This document shows positions 12,597 to 24,889 of a stretch of 64,000 bases of DNA, piece by piece. The notes under the pieces are model-generated. The model saw nothing but the letters and a program-made list of their open reading frames with translations. It was not told the DNA's origin and ran no database searches. Both the position numbers and the translations under genes were made by a program. Position 1 is the first letter of the stretch. Each line of letters starts with the position of its first letter. The DNA is taken from positions 744,001 through 808,000 of the forward strand of contig JAOVFP010000009.1 of assembly GCA_025738555.1 (NCBI GenBank), in the 5' to 3' direction. This stretch comes from Cyathus striatus. Taxonomy: Eukaryota > Basidiomycota > Agaricomycetes > Agaricales > Nidulariaceae.

Positions 12597-15477
12597 AAGA
12601 ATACAGAAAGATCTAGAAAATACAAAGGATAGAATCGATGCAGTTGCAGGTGGATGTTCAAGATGTAGATGTGGGAAGCTCCTGCCCACCCGAGGGCTGC
12701 TGCATGGATTACATAATCACGGATCGCTGTTTTCCCGGCTCTTAACCTTGGTTCACCAAAAATCTCGCTCGTCTTCAAATTGAATGCTCAGGCTTCTAAG
12801 TTCTTACCACCTTGAAATTTTTCGTCAATGTCTAATGCGTTTTCTGGCCCACGTATACTAATACTAGGCAAAATTATCGATAGATCAATTGATTATGGCA
12901 CAGTCATGGTTTTGTTCTGTCCAACTTGAAGGCTTCGTTCAGCCCCGCGGATTCTATAACATTAGGAGCCTCACGTTCTCCCGGATGTACCTTAACTCGT
13001 TGGAGACTTCAAGCTTTGATCTACAACTGCGCCATGCCTCAGGAGCAAGTACATTTCTGAAGATCTGCTAGAGGATATTTATAAACAGATCCACAGACCT
13101 GTGCCAAGCAATCTACATGCTTCATTCTTTGAGAAAACTCTAGAACGATTCTTCATGGCGCTACATAACCTTATCATCTCTAAAGCTCTATCACCGCACA
13201 CGTTCGGAACGCGGATCGTGCACCGTCTCCACAAAGAATCGGCTCGACCTCTTCTAATGATTTTCGATCGTGTTCCCTGGGGATTTCTGTGTTCTGAAGA
13301 CTGAAAATATCTCCGTGTCGCCGGTTTTCTCACTAGTCATTTATAAATATCAAATCGACCACTTCTAATTGCTAGATACACTGTAGCTTGAATGTTTGCA
13401 GATAGATGATCTGCTAAACAGTGTTCGCCACTTCAAAGCTTTTTAAACCGTACTTGTAACTTCTTTTAATTGTCTGTCCAAATCATGCGTTGTGAATAGG
13501 AATATGAGCATGTCCGACTTACCGGGAACAAGCAGTGAACGAGCCATACATATCGATTATTAAAGTCGTTGCGGCGATAAATGAAGTGGACTGTCAGCGC
13601 TATTAAATTCTGCTGTGCGGAGACAACGAGGTACAGGAGGGATCAGGATAACTGCACGTCGATGCTGTCAACGCTGATAGAGATGTAGAAGTTTACTATA
13701 TATGTAGCGAAGTTGTCATCATTTCATTAAACATAGAACATCGCTTAGATAAGATGTAAGATGGCAGTAAGCTGTATGTATATAGTTTAGGAAGTTACTA
13801 TTCTCTTTGAATGTAGTTTAGAAGACGCTCCATCCCAATATTTTGGCTATGAACAGAAGTGGTAGCAACAAGCTGAATGCAGCTCGAAGCACACCAACAT
13901 CTGATTCATGCCCAATATTGGCTATGGAGAGACAACATCGCTAATTGCAAAGAGTGATAGTAGGTTATAGAAAATAAGCGTGTCTTGGCCGGTGCACTCA
14001 ACGACTCTCCACCTCTAATATTAACCATGGAAAAAGACAGTGGATACCAGTCTTGAACCATGGAAAACACTAAGGAGTGAAGAGAGATTTTTGTACATCT
14101 GTAAGACTGTTTTCGAGGAGTGGTGGGTTGGTTTGCAGTAATGGTCGAGAGTTATAGGTCCATATTTATATGCTTTCCTCCTGTAGACATCCCTGCTTTG
14201 TGTAGTACATAACATGCAAATTTTCCTGTCGGTGGCAATGTGCCACTATCAAGTGCCAGAACAAAATAGGAAAATATGCAACTCTTTGTGCTGGTACATA
14301 CTCGCACTTACTCCGACATCTTATCGATTCATGTTCGGTACGGCAGCCGGTGTCGGACGGAACTTTACGACACTTTGCTACGATTTCTTGGAGGTTAAAG
14401 ATGTCAAATGGCGATGCCAGCAACAGGGAAGGCCTTCGGCGCTTTTGACCATACAGAAATATCTCCATTTCGTTTAGTTTTGGTAACTTGATTACCGAAA
14501 GAAGGGAAGACTATTCCATATTTGAATTTTTCTTTTGTTGAGGAGCAAGTAATTTATTGTGTGTATAACGGCATTTTCTGGAATTAGTTTGGAGATGTAC
14601 CACCAAGTGTCTTTTGCAACTTATACCCACGTGTTGTAGCAAAAGATCTTGAAGAACATGAATTAAAAGGCTAACTATGACATCAGATCTCACCAGAATA
14701 CCGGGACATCGGTGGCTTATGCTGACAGGAACCATCCAGTGTCCGAACATAGACAACGTCGAGTATAATTTTAGTAATGCTAATGAGACAGCTTGAAAAG
14801 TGCCGTGAGGCAGCCAGCAGGCACATGTGTTAACCGCACCCACTGCATAGAGCAGGAAACCATGAAGTTCCAACTTGGATATATTGGTGCTTGCACTTAA
14901 CCACAGGAGTAGCGACAATCGCACAACGGCGATCAAGTACTTACGTGCTATCCTGTAGTTGAACTGCTGAATGTAAGCAGGGAGTTTTTAGTAACCAGAA
15001 GTGTCGAGGTCAAGAGGGGAACATTAACGAGATCTCGCCAACACAGAAAGTCTAACTGGTGATGTCCGAGCTGTCACTGTCAATCAGTGATCATGAAACA
15101 TTCGGAGAAGGTCTAAGAATCATTTCACGGATCACGAGACTGCTTCAGCCTATCCCAACCGTGATTTACGCGTAATCCCAACAGGTGTATATATGCTCTG
15201 GCAGTGGTATAACGGTAGCACAGAGATATCATATGATCTTGTGAAACTCAGCCTCCTAGAGTGAAATGTCGGGGAAACTCTATTAGGATTTGAAAACAAA
15301 TAATTCGGTTAACAACGCCATGTTTGCGTCAAGCTTAAGTACACGCCTATTTAGCTGGAAAATGACGATAGGTACTTTTTGCAGTCGAAGGTTATCGGAG
15401 ATTTAGATACCGTATGAATGGAGGTGTGAAGGAAGTCACGAGTTAGCTATTGGCGTTAAGCTATCATAATAGAAAGC
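12597..15477. other. Intergenic, no supported gene
   Basis: Nearly 3 kb with only short ORFs. The longest, about 14936-14511 on the minus strand, is hydrophobic near its start (SLLLWLSAS), but I can attach no family and no splice model. The first hundred bases may include the promoter of the Ubc1-like gene. Confidence 0.4.
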
Positions 15478-16066
15478 CTAGACGACTGTAGATTCATCCA
15501 AAGGCATCGCCATCCGGACATACTTCACGTCGTTCTTGAAGAAATTGGCACCGAACGGGACAAGGCCTCGTTTCGCATATCATTCGCTGGCTGTAGTTCT
15601 TGCATCGCACCAAGCTACTTCACCGTTCAGCTCGGATCGAGCCATCGATAGCGCATATTTAAGAAGTTTGGTGCTGATTCCTCTTCCTTGATGGACTAAA
15701 GTTTATCGCAGGCGAACTTACGGAAACGCACCGCTCGGGAGCAGTGTTTGTTTTGCAGAGTGTTATCGATGGGCGGCTGTTCGATAAAAAGAGAGATAAC
15801 GGCGACGGGTTGTTCGCCGGTGGGTAGAAATGTACCTAAATGTAAACCTTCGTCATCCTCGGGAAGGCACATTTCGGAAATCGGTTTATTGGCTACAGGA
15901 CATCGTGTCGCAACAGCAGTTTTTGGTTGACTGAAATAATATCCAGTCTTATCTTGGCCGATTCTAAGAATCATAAAGAATGATTGAAAAGATACACAAT
16001 GCAAGGAGCCTGACCTTTAGAATAACCCGCCACGAGCGATTCCTTATCGAAAGATATCTCGGCCAT
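15478..16066 (-). pseudogene. GNAT-family N-acetyltransferase pseudogene
   Basis: The minus strand encodes recognisable pieces of a fungal GNAT acetyltransferase. The start is MAEISFDKESLVAGYSK, followed after a probable GTCAGG...TTAG intron by LLLRHDVL. The piece NKPISEM, EDDEGLHLGTF, QPVAVISLF and FRKFACD is the core beta strands. The acetyl-CoA loop HQGRGISTKLLKYAL follows, then GEVAWCDARTTASE and YAKRGLVPFG. Lesions: after RHDVL the expected Trp codon is TAG and the frame shifts by one base before NKPIS; the frame is lost again between FACD and HQGRG; and in ASE*YAKRG the expected Trp codon is TGA. Multiple independent lesions make this a true pseudogene rather than a single read error. 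An intact version would be about 160-170 aa. Confidence 0.75.
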
Positions 16067-17332
16067 TTCTTGCTGATGTGATATGGAATGCTTCCTCAAC
16101 GTGGTCTGAAGTACTACTTCAACTGAAAAGTAATTGAACTTTGAAGTGTGTTGTATTCCTGGAGCACACGTGACGTACAACTTCAACTCCAACAAACATT
16201 GAATGACGGCAGCTTGCAGTCTTGCAACACCGAAAAAAAAACGAAAAATGCTGTAGTCCCAGTGGAAGCTCGTGGGGTGGTACTATTAAGTGTCAGAAGA
16301 ATTTGGAACAAGGTATGTCAAAATCGAGGACCGATTATCAGATTAATCCAGGAGAAGCAATATTCCCCAAGTTCAGGGTGACACAAACGGCGATCATGAA
16401 AGTCGCGATGTGAAAACGCGGGTACGGTGTTGAGAGCATGTGGATTCAAAAGATCGTTCTTTCCCTGCCTGTATGCATGATACAAGAAAGGACAATAAGG
16501 GGAAGTAAGAAATCCTTAACAGCGTCGATTTGTGAATGAAGCGACAGACAATTAGACCAGTATTTCTTCAATTTTCATCGATTAACATAAATCTGCGATA
16601 TCCGCATATGGCGCAAGATAAACCTGTCAAATATTAGAAATATATGGTTTCGGTGAGAGTACCAGCGAGCTTGCATTGAGCAGTGAAGTTGCTCGATCAA
16701 CAGGGATGTTAAAGTTCTGAAGAAAGCTGTTGACGCCAAAGTTGACGCGTTTCAGTTGGCTAATATTTGGCAGCTCCGGCTATAATAAGCATGCACAAAT
16801 ATAGAACCTTTACATTGTCCCCAGTTCAAGCCGTCTTGAAGCCGCTAATCATTTTAGGACAGATTTAAGACTCTACTAATGTGCTTCTACTAGTCTTCTT
16901 ATCAATTAGCTGTGAAACGAGCTTTTACAATCGCAGGAGTATCTCCAGTGCCACACGTACAAGGTTACTTATGTCCACTGATGCCCAATTCGATGCATTA
17001 CCAATGCAATAAGTACACTGGCATAAAATCCACAGTACCATCTATTCGAATGCCACTACTATTACCGGGATCTAAATTTAATAAGGAGAAAAATGGCAGA
17101 GAGGTTCTTCTATGTGGAGCTCGCCCGAGCCCGGCAATCCCATAATCACGTTCTAATTGTCATCTGCCTTTGTACACCCATGCTGATTTGACAACTTCGT
17201 GGCACCAAGAAGACCCACGGGATACTTATCAGCACGACGGTTTATGGCGGCCCGCTTCAGTCCATTGGCTCATATATGTGGTCATCAAGACATTTGATTC
17301 TGCTTCTTCACCACACCCTTTGACTCTCGAAG
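16067..17332. other. Intergenic, no supported gene
   Basis: Only short ORFs without recognisable domains. The region separates the divergent GNAT pseudogene and the secreted-protein gene at 17333, so both promoters probably lie here. Confidence 0.45.
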
Positions 17333-19509
17333 ATGTGCCTTCACTGGGGACTGATATTATGCTTATCAAGTTTCGTTGCACCAGCAGCTTCCGTTGAGTC
17401 CGTGGCAGGATTTGATTCGACCAGGCTTTTAGGAGGCATCGGGGATCTATCGAGAAGTCAGAAGCAGCTATTCACATATGCTATGAGCGGATTGGACGCC
17501 AGCTTTGGAGTTCCTTTCTTGGTACCGAAATCTCTCAGTTGGGGCACTCCTGTTAGATCTTCACTGTTATTCCTTTTCAGTTTGGCTCTCCGCGATATTC
17601 TGCGTGGTATTCTGTCGGACTTTTGGCAAGGAACAAGGAGGCGATGCCGCCCATGCCGCCAAAATTATTCGTAATGTGTGCGTGTTTCCCTGTAATTTTC
17701 ACGTACTTTGGAGGAAGCTGAAATTATAAGATAGGATTGATTATCAATATAAAGACCCATCGAAACTTTGGTTTGGGACTTTTAAAAATAGTCTCGGTGA
17801 ACCTGATCCTGGAGACATTTATCCTCCTAAGGTACCTGCAAATTTCTCCTTCAATTCACGGATTGATCCTTTCATTAAATATTCTATTTAAAGCTCTATA
17901 CCTCCTATGATCTCAATCAAGCGTTATTCGTGTGCACTTCATGGATCATTGTCATGGAAGAATTCCAGCATTTTCTGGAGCCGGAGTTAGTGAAACTGAT
18001 GAAGGAGAGCATGTATAACGCTACAATTGGGGATGGTTATAGAGTCGGTGGCATTGACGGCGATAACCGTAAGTCCCATTAGATTGGACTCGGGCTTGGT
18101 CCGGATTCAAACGTTTTGTTTAGTGTATCCTGTCTATAGTAATCCTTGGTACGTAGCATCATTACTCGATTTGAATGGAACTTAACCAGCTCGACTTACA
18201 GGTATATGCGTGTTATGGCTGCGACATATGTGGGCAATATGTTACGAGACACTAATATGACCTTCTGGGGCAACAATTGGGCACGCCAGGCTATCGAGGA
18301 GTTTGATAGATACGGAACATTGAGTGAGGTATGTATTACGAAGTCATCTCTCTCTTTAAGAGGCATTACTTTTACACCTTTCTTTTAACTAGTTTAATTC
18401 TGGAACGTACACGGGAGTGACATTGTATGCCCTTTCGTTATGGGGATACATGCCGAAGAATTCTACAATTGCCGCCCGAGCGAAAGATATTATCACAAAG
18501 ACATGGACCTCGATTGGGGAATACTATAATCCAACTTTAGGAACTCTGGGCGGTCCATGGGATCGAGCTTATGGGTTTGATATGGTATGTGGTTCTTGTT
18601 TCCTGTTCTAGAATGATAGCTAATACTTTGCCAAAGAAGAAGTACTTCGGTATTTTAGGCGCACAAATTACAGGACTGGTTGGCGGGATCGATGATGGAA
18701 CTGCTCCAATTCCGAAACCACTCATTGGGAGTGAGCATTATTCAGATGCTGGTGCGATTCCTTTGTGAGTAACGTACTTTGCATAAACAACCGGAGAATA
18801 TACGTATTAAATTTGCTTACTAGGACAACTTTGCTATCGAAATTCCACGATCCTTATGTTCCTGCCGCCGTACTAAAAAAGGTGAAAACACTACAAGGAA
18901 ATGGACACTCTTACTTTTCACAAGCGGTTTCGCCTCCATTTGAGTCGTTGGATGTGCCTAGGAATTATACCTCTTGGACTGGCATAGGGATAAGTATTGG
19001 AGGGATTGAAGTGGATGGAAAATATGCTGGTGGAGCATCTATCAATTCTAATAGTTTTGCTCCTGGAGTTATTCTTTGGGACACCGGAGCAGGATACAAT
19101 GGATGGATATCGGTATAATTTTCCTTTGAATAATTAAATTGGCGACTAATATTATTTTCAGCATTACGCTACCTCCGCAAGCATTTCCTCCATTGCGACA
19201 TCCAGCAATTTGACTATCTCCTATCCTCCTTCTAAAGCGTTCCCTTCAAATTCTACCTCTAACGTTATGACATTCCTTATTTCTGGATTCAGAACGGTTT
19301 CTCTTCCAAGCAATTTCCTTTCGAACAGGACAGTAAATCTTCCGGGACTTCGACTTAGTATTTCAGGTAATGTGGTGGATATAGGCTCTAGGAGCTTCAT
19401 TTATGGCGTTGGGAGTATTAACGATCTTCCGTACTATAATTTAACTTACACGTTGCCTGAGGGTTTGGGGGAGGTGCCAAGCATTATTTTTAGCTTTGCA
19501 AAACTGTAG
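17333..19509 (+). pseudogene. Secreted glycoprotein, possible six-hairpin glycosidase-like fold; frame broken once or twice
   Basis: Starts with a signal-peptide-like MCLHWGLILCLSSFVAPAAS. The 3' exons join cleanly: 17894-18068, 18124-18148, 18202-18328, 18393-18584, 18637-18764, 18824-19112, 19162-19509. They read LYTSYDLNQALFV, MEEFQHFLEPEL, ATIGDGYRVGGIDGDN, FNSGTYTGVTLYALSLWGY, LGGPWDRAYGFDM, NYTSWTGIGISIGG and a close ending FSFAKL. At least eight N-x-S/T sequons (NATI, NMTF, NYTS, NLTI, NSTS, NRTV, NLTY) fit a secreted glycoprotein. The helix-rich pattern reminds me of fungal six-hairpin-like proteins, but this is weak. In the N-terminal third, WYSVGLLARN runs into GGDAAHAAKIIRNV only if one G is added to the GG near 17637. 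The join after LDASFG is also unclear. Either the gene is decayed or these are read errors. Confidence 0.6.
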
Positions 19510-19753
19510 ATAAGTACCAAGAGTATATGTTTGTACACTGCAATATTTTATCATATGATGAAGTCACTTTGTACGGCCGCCTGAGCACGTTGGCGTTCTT
19601 GACGCGTGCGTGAACGGTGACATGTGACATGTGACATACCACGTAAAAGTCGGTTTTCGGGGTTCCGGAATAGTTCCGACATCCGAGCCCGTACTGAAGT
19701 ATTCCTCGTCGAGCTCGTCGTCTTCCAACCTTTCTCCCATATCACACACAGCG

Positions 19754-20819
19754 ATGAGGCCCTCTGCTGCACGGTTGATCAACATTCTAGTTCCCGTTAA
19801 GCGGTGAGCTCGTGCTCTCCACTAAATTCTGGCTTTGCGGATACTAATCGTCTTGGTCTGTAGGGCAGTCGACTTCGCTGTGAAGATCCGCGTGAACCCG
19901 CAGCAGACGGGTATCGACACAAATGTGAAACATTCAATGGTTCGTCATTGCCATCGTTGTGAAGTTAGGGTGTTCTGACCTTCGTCACAGAACCCCTTCG
20001 ACGAAATTGGTTCGTGCCATCCTACTCCCTTGGTCACATCCTAACCTTAATTTCTCAGCCGTGGAAGAGGCAGTACGTCTTCGTGAACGACTAAAAACTG
20101 AGGTCAAATCCATTCAAGCTGTGACAATTGGATCCTCCAAGTCCATAGACACTCTCCGTACCGCTCTCGCCATGGGTGCCGACTCTGCCATACATGTTGA
20201 AATCCCAGAGTCTGACCCAGCACCTGAACCCCTTGCGGTAGCGAAACGCTGAAGGCGATTATTGAGAAGCAGAAGGAGGGCGTCGATATTGTGATCTTGG
20301 GCAAGCAGGCGATTGATGATGATTTGGGCCTGACGGGGCAGATGCTCGCAGGCTTGCTGAACTGGCCGCAGGCGACGTTCGCGAGTAAGGTTGAGGTGGA
20401 TGTAGCGAAGAAAGAGGTGGTGGTTGTTAGGGAGATTGATGGTGGTGGGGAAGAGATTAGGTGTAAGCTTCCGTTGGTTATTACTACGGATTTGCGGTAC
20501 TTTTTCGACTTTTTCTCTGATGTCTGTGCTCTGATGGATCTTTTTGTCTAGACTCAATGGTATGCTCTCTGAAACGTTTTACGTCCTGGTAGGACTGACT
20601 TTTTCTTAAGTACCCCGCTATGCAACACTACCCAACATCATGAAAGCAAAGAAGAAGCCTGTGACGAAGTACAGCGCCGCTGACCTCGGTGTAGACCTCA
20701 CACCCCGGCTCGAGACGTTGAAGGTCACGGAGCCACCTACACGTGTTGGAGGTGGGAAGGTCGAGTCGGTAGACGAGCTCATCGCGAAGCTTAAGGAGGC
20801 TGGGATCACTGCCGTGTAA
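19754..20819 (+). CDS. etfB: Electron transfer flavoprotein beta subunit, one apparent frameshift
   Basis: Exons: 19754-19803, 19864-19939, 19991-20009, 20059-20496, 20552-20559, 20611-20819. The protein starts [20 protein letters not shown] and contains the nucleotide-binding beta-ETF landmarks [87 protein letters not shown] and a C-terminal [17 protein letters not shown] beta pairs with ETF alpha in the mitochondrial matrix and passes electrons from acyl-CoA dehydrogenases to ETF-QO. Two oddities are visible. One exon is 8 nt and another 19 nt. At about 20245 the conserved [12 protein letters not shown] segment needs AAAA where the sequence has AAA, which shifts the frame to an immediate TGA. 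Since the gene is normally single-copy and everything else is conserved, a sequencing error is as likely as a mutation. Confidence 0.85.
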
Positions 20820-22211
20820 TAGGCGGATTGAAAAGCTGGTCGCACCGCAAGAGCTATCCGGGGGCAGAACGCGCCGAGGAATAGTTTTTGGATAGTATGT
20901 ACCCCAATGCTGTACCTTTTATCGCTCATAGGATTGGTTAAACATCCTCATGATACCTCTGAATATTTAAAGAGTGAACGGCGGCTTGTTGTTCTTGGAG
21001 GTAGTGTTGTGACACTTCAACAGCTAAATGTGTCTTAGGTGTCTCAGTTGTACTATATCGCCGCAAAGAATCCCGTTGTTCCAGTCCTTTTTTCAGAAAC
21101 AATATTAGGAGCTTCTACACCTGATCGGAGGCTCCTCTTCCACCTCGTCGCCTTCTTCCCTGGTTCCCTCCCTAAGGCTACCGTAGACATCGGGCCAACC
21201 CGTGCCCATCCTTCCAATCCTTATGCATCGGCGAAATCAGTCCACTTAAAATGTCTCTTCAATCCTAGCCCCTACACAAACCATTCAACTCCCAAGTTCC
21301 CTAAACCCAAAACAGAACAGAATAACAGCCACGAACACGCCCATCCTTCGCGTATCAGTGTTTGGAACAAGGTTCCCATGCGGGCACAACGCTTAACGAG
21401 GAAGAAGTATTGTGGTTAGATGTCTTTGGGCTTATTATGGATTGGGTGTGGACGTATTTCTAGGAATGTTCAAGGTATGGTTTATATGTTTTAGGTCCTG
21501 CCTGTTTGGCTGATGGAATTTTGGCAGTTTTGGCAGCTGTAGAAATTCACTTTGGTCGCTGTCCTTTCTCCGTGCCTTGCTCTGATTTTCTAGAAACGTC
21601 ACGTTGTTTCATTACGACCAATTTGCTATATTACCATCAGGTATGCACATATGCTTTGTCAATGCACGTTTTATGTATTATCGTTTCTTCTCTTTGCAGC
21701 CGATCGCAATCGTATGTTCGGTGGGTACCTGGTGTCCCAACTTTACATGACGAATGGTCAAAGTCAGTTGTATGTTTTTCTATTTGGCCATTCACAAGAT
21801 GCTCCAAGCTCTTCCCAAATCTGCTTTAGAGGTTGAAGGCTGAGAGAACGGTAACAGTTCATAGACAGCTGGTGGCTCAGGTACGCGTCGTGGGAACACT
21901 TAACGCGGTCGCGTGCAGCCATACCTCGTTTTTTGATTACCTTTCGAACCAATGTTGACCAGCATTTAATGATTTGATCTCTTTGCCTCTACTCCCAACA
22001 CCCCTTTCAATACTTGGCCACTAACCCAATCAAAGGACTGAAAATTCCTGTATATAATCCTACCTAAATGCATTACCAGCATCTCAAAGTCTTGCTCCAT
22101 CACCCCCATCGTAATCTGTGGCACTAGTAAAACAAAAGCTGATCTTTCAACCCTCTATAACAGCTTATCCTATAATATCTCTGACTGCTGAACTCGCAAG
22201 AAAGGACACAT
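20820..22211. other. Intergenic, no supported gene
   Basis: Only short ORFs. The largest, about 21039-21419 on the plus strand, has no recognisable domain and overlaps no splice model. Nothing else stands out. Confidence 0.45.
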
Positions 22212-23760
22212 ATGGCTCATCGTGTTGACGCGATTGAGGAAGAAAATCATAGTGTTGTTTCCCTAGTGGCATCAGGTGTCGTTCCACAGGCTCTTTCAGA
22301 CTCGCTCTCACTTTCTCATGTACAAGAGTCTCTCCCATCCATTTCATATGCCATACGTTCAGTTCCCAATAATACTGATGAAGCTTCATTTGTAAGTTAT
22401 AATCCTTGTCGTTTCACTGACGAGCCACCTTGTCTTCAAAGTCGCATCCATCTTCCATCGGAGGGTGAGGAGAGCCTCCCATGTAATTACGGCGCTCCTC
22501 AGATGCAGCCTGCTGCAAACTCCTCTGTAAACAATCAAGGTTTGTTGTCTCTGAGGTAGCTCTCTTTCAACGACTCAACTCAAAGCTACAGTTCGCCCTT
22601 CGTTCGATTTCTGCGAACTTGAAGGCAATACGACATTTCCCACCTCCTGTAAGGACCTAATCCAAAAACAATTAACGCACTCGTCTGGTAACGTATCATC
22701 TCTGCCCTCCAGGAACTCCTCGCTGAGATTAGAGGTCACAGGTGGATCTCTGCCTTCTGTTCACTCGGATCCTGTGGTTACACGCGACAACGGTAATACA
22801 TCCCTTAGTTCAAGGTTCCATAGATGCTAAAAATTCGTAGCAGGGATAAACATGGCTCCTGCTGAGATGGAGCCTCATCATTCCCCTCTCAGAATACCCG
22901 AACAACGTTCGCCTTTGCTTCCAGTTGTGAACATCGATCATCCCTCACCGGAAGCCCCGGTTCCTGGCAAGAGAAGGAAAGGCAAGAATGCCTTGGTACC
23001 ATCTACAGTTACCTATGGCCTACGGTTGTTCACAAAAAGACAGAATACTCCTCCAGCTTCAGTTGATACGGCTTTAAGTTCACAGCGTCCCATTGCTCCC
23101 CTCCTGTGTCGTGCCCCTGGGTGTGCTCCCGTTCCGGTTGATGCGCCTTCGGGTTCACGGCGGCCCATTTCTCCCCTCCCGCGTCGTGCCCGGAGTAAGA
23201 TTGCTACAGCGAATGCCCCTCGGCGTGCTACTTCGAGGTTTACCATTCGCATTCCTGCCTGTCCTCCAAAGCCCAGTACTCCTGTTTTAGTAGACAAGGA
23301 TGAGGAGTCCTCCCTTGTGGGAGCCTCGTCACCGGCGGGAGATCAAGGTGCTGCTTCAAGTAGCTCTCTTCACGATCCTGGAGAGGCTATCACCCCTGCC
23401 CTTCCTCCAAATCCCAGTACTTCTGTTTTAATAGACAAGGATGAAGAGTCCTCTCTCGTGGTAGCTTCGTCACTGGCGGGATATCAAGGTACTATTTCAA
23501 GCAACTCCCTTTACTATCCTGTGCAGGCTACCGTCAAGCATCAAGCTACCAATGGAAACCTTCAGGTTTTCCTGTGCCAGTACCCTTTGCAGGCGAATAT
23601 TGGTTCTCCTAGCCACTTCAGTACTTTGAGTCCTCCCACTTTACTTGCTCTTTCTGTGGCCAGGTTGTTGCGTATTGCCGCCGAGATGAATCCTTTCACA
23701 GAGAAGAAAATGGAGGATTTTGATTGCTTCGATGCATTTGATGAGTGGGGGTATAAGTAG
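22212..23760 (+). CDS. Orphan Pro/Ser-rich protein with tandem 43-aa repeat and EKKxEDFDxFD motif
   Basis: Function not recognised. Joining 22212-22539, 22586-22792 and 22841-23760 through GT-AG introns gives one open 484-aa frame. The splice from CGACAACG to CAGGGATAAAC removes three internal stops. Residues in the middle are proline-, serine- and arginine-rich (RRPISPLPRRARSK). Two tandem copies of a roughly 43-aa unit follow, each with PPxPSTxVLxDKDEESSLV then AGxQGxxSSxSL. The C-terminus has LRIAAEMNPF followed by EKKMEDFDCFDAFDEW, closely matching the minus-strand protein at 4370-5531. There is no signal peptide or membrane span, so it is probably a disordered nuclear or cytosolic protein of a lineage-specific family. 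The first exon boundary is the least certain part. Confidence 0.55.
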
Positions 23761-24889
23761 AGTGGTAAGTTCATTCGGTTTGCCGTGATATTCGGTTACT
23801 GATTCTTAATTTAGTACTGTGGACTTGTTTGGGAGGAAGAATATACTTACGAAGGGAAATTTTGGTAGGATTGATAATGTTACACTGTTTCTTGATGCTC
23901 ACTTTTATGCAGGATTTGGTGCTAGTGCTTTTTCTGTTGTATGTATCTGTAGTATTAACTTCTCAAGATCTGATATATATTTTTTGTTGATGGATGATAA
24001 GTATTCTGCAATTGTATTTCAGTTGGCAGTCGGTTGGCAGAACAAATGAACCAGGCTGAATGTACTACTTATTAGTATTCCCACTACCATTTAAGGTATA
24101 GTAGGGTTATGTAGGGTGATGAAAAACAAAATTTTGCAGAGCGAACACCTCCCATCAAGCGGAGTTTGAATACACGTGTAAGCTTGAAATATCGGTCATC
24201 TCCGTATCCCAACTGCTTGGAGGCTTGGAGCTTCTACCACGTTCAAACCACGATCGGCGCGTCGTCGACCAATCGTCGACTAACATACTTACGAGTTCTT
24301 TTGTATTTTTATTTATTTTGCATCATTACTTACAAGTTTTATGTTATATAGTAGGTTTAGTTATACCTATCTTTTGACTCAGAATCTTCGTGGAATATAC
24401 ATTTTCTTGTACATACAAGTTTCCCTTTTGCATTTTTGATATTTCATGCTATGCTATGATGCTCAGGACTATCTTTTTACGACAAAATGTTTATGCCATT
24501 ACACATATTCTCTCGCAAAAATTTCACTGATACACCTTGGATACACCTGCTTATGCACTTTCAACAGGTCTAAGTTTAACTACCTATATAAATGATATAT
24601 TATATATTATTGGAGAGAACATCAGGTTGTGTCTGGTAGCGAGCCTTGCCGCTAGTTGGCCTTATTGATTTTTTGATTAGTATAGAATCGCGTAGGAACA
24701 ACTTAACGCAGTCACGTGCTGTCGTAATGTGTACATGTCATGACCGTCGACCTCCATCGAGAGTCAAGACTCAGTACTCAGTACTCAGTACTGATCACCG
24801 TGACTCGACTGTCGATACCTCACTTTAACTTACTAAGTACAACGAAGTAATGGGATAGCAATTAGTTCTTTGAAATGACATTATGATGG
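23761..24889. other. Intergenic, AT-rich
   Basis: No supported gene. A possible intron (GTAAGT...TTTAG, 23764-23815) lies just after the stop of the upstream gene and may belong to its 3' UTR. The rest is AT-rich, with a short tandem repeat near 24770. Confidence 0.4.
24768..24794. repeat. Short tandem repeat (ACTCAGT)n
   Basis: About three and a half head-to-tail copies of a 7-bp unit, ACTCAGT, in an otherwise unique intergenic stretch. Confidence 0.7.

Noticed and set aside
19551..19785. Minus-strand ORFs over the ETF beta start
   Set aside because: They are antisense to exon 1 and its upstream region and encode nothing recognisable.
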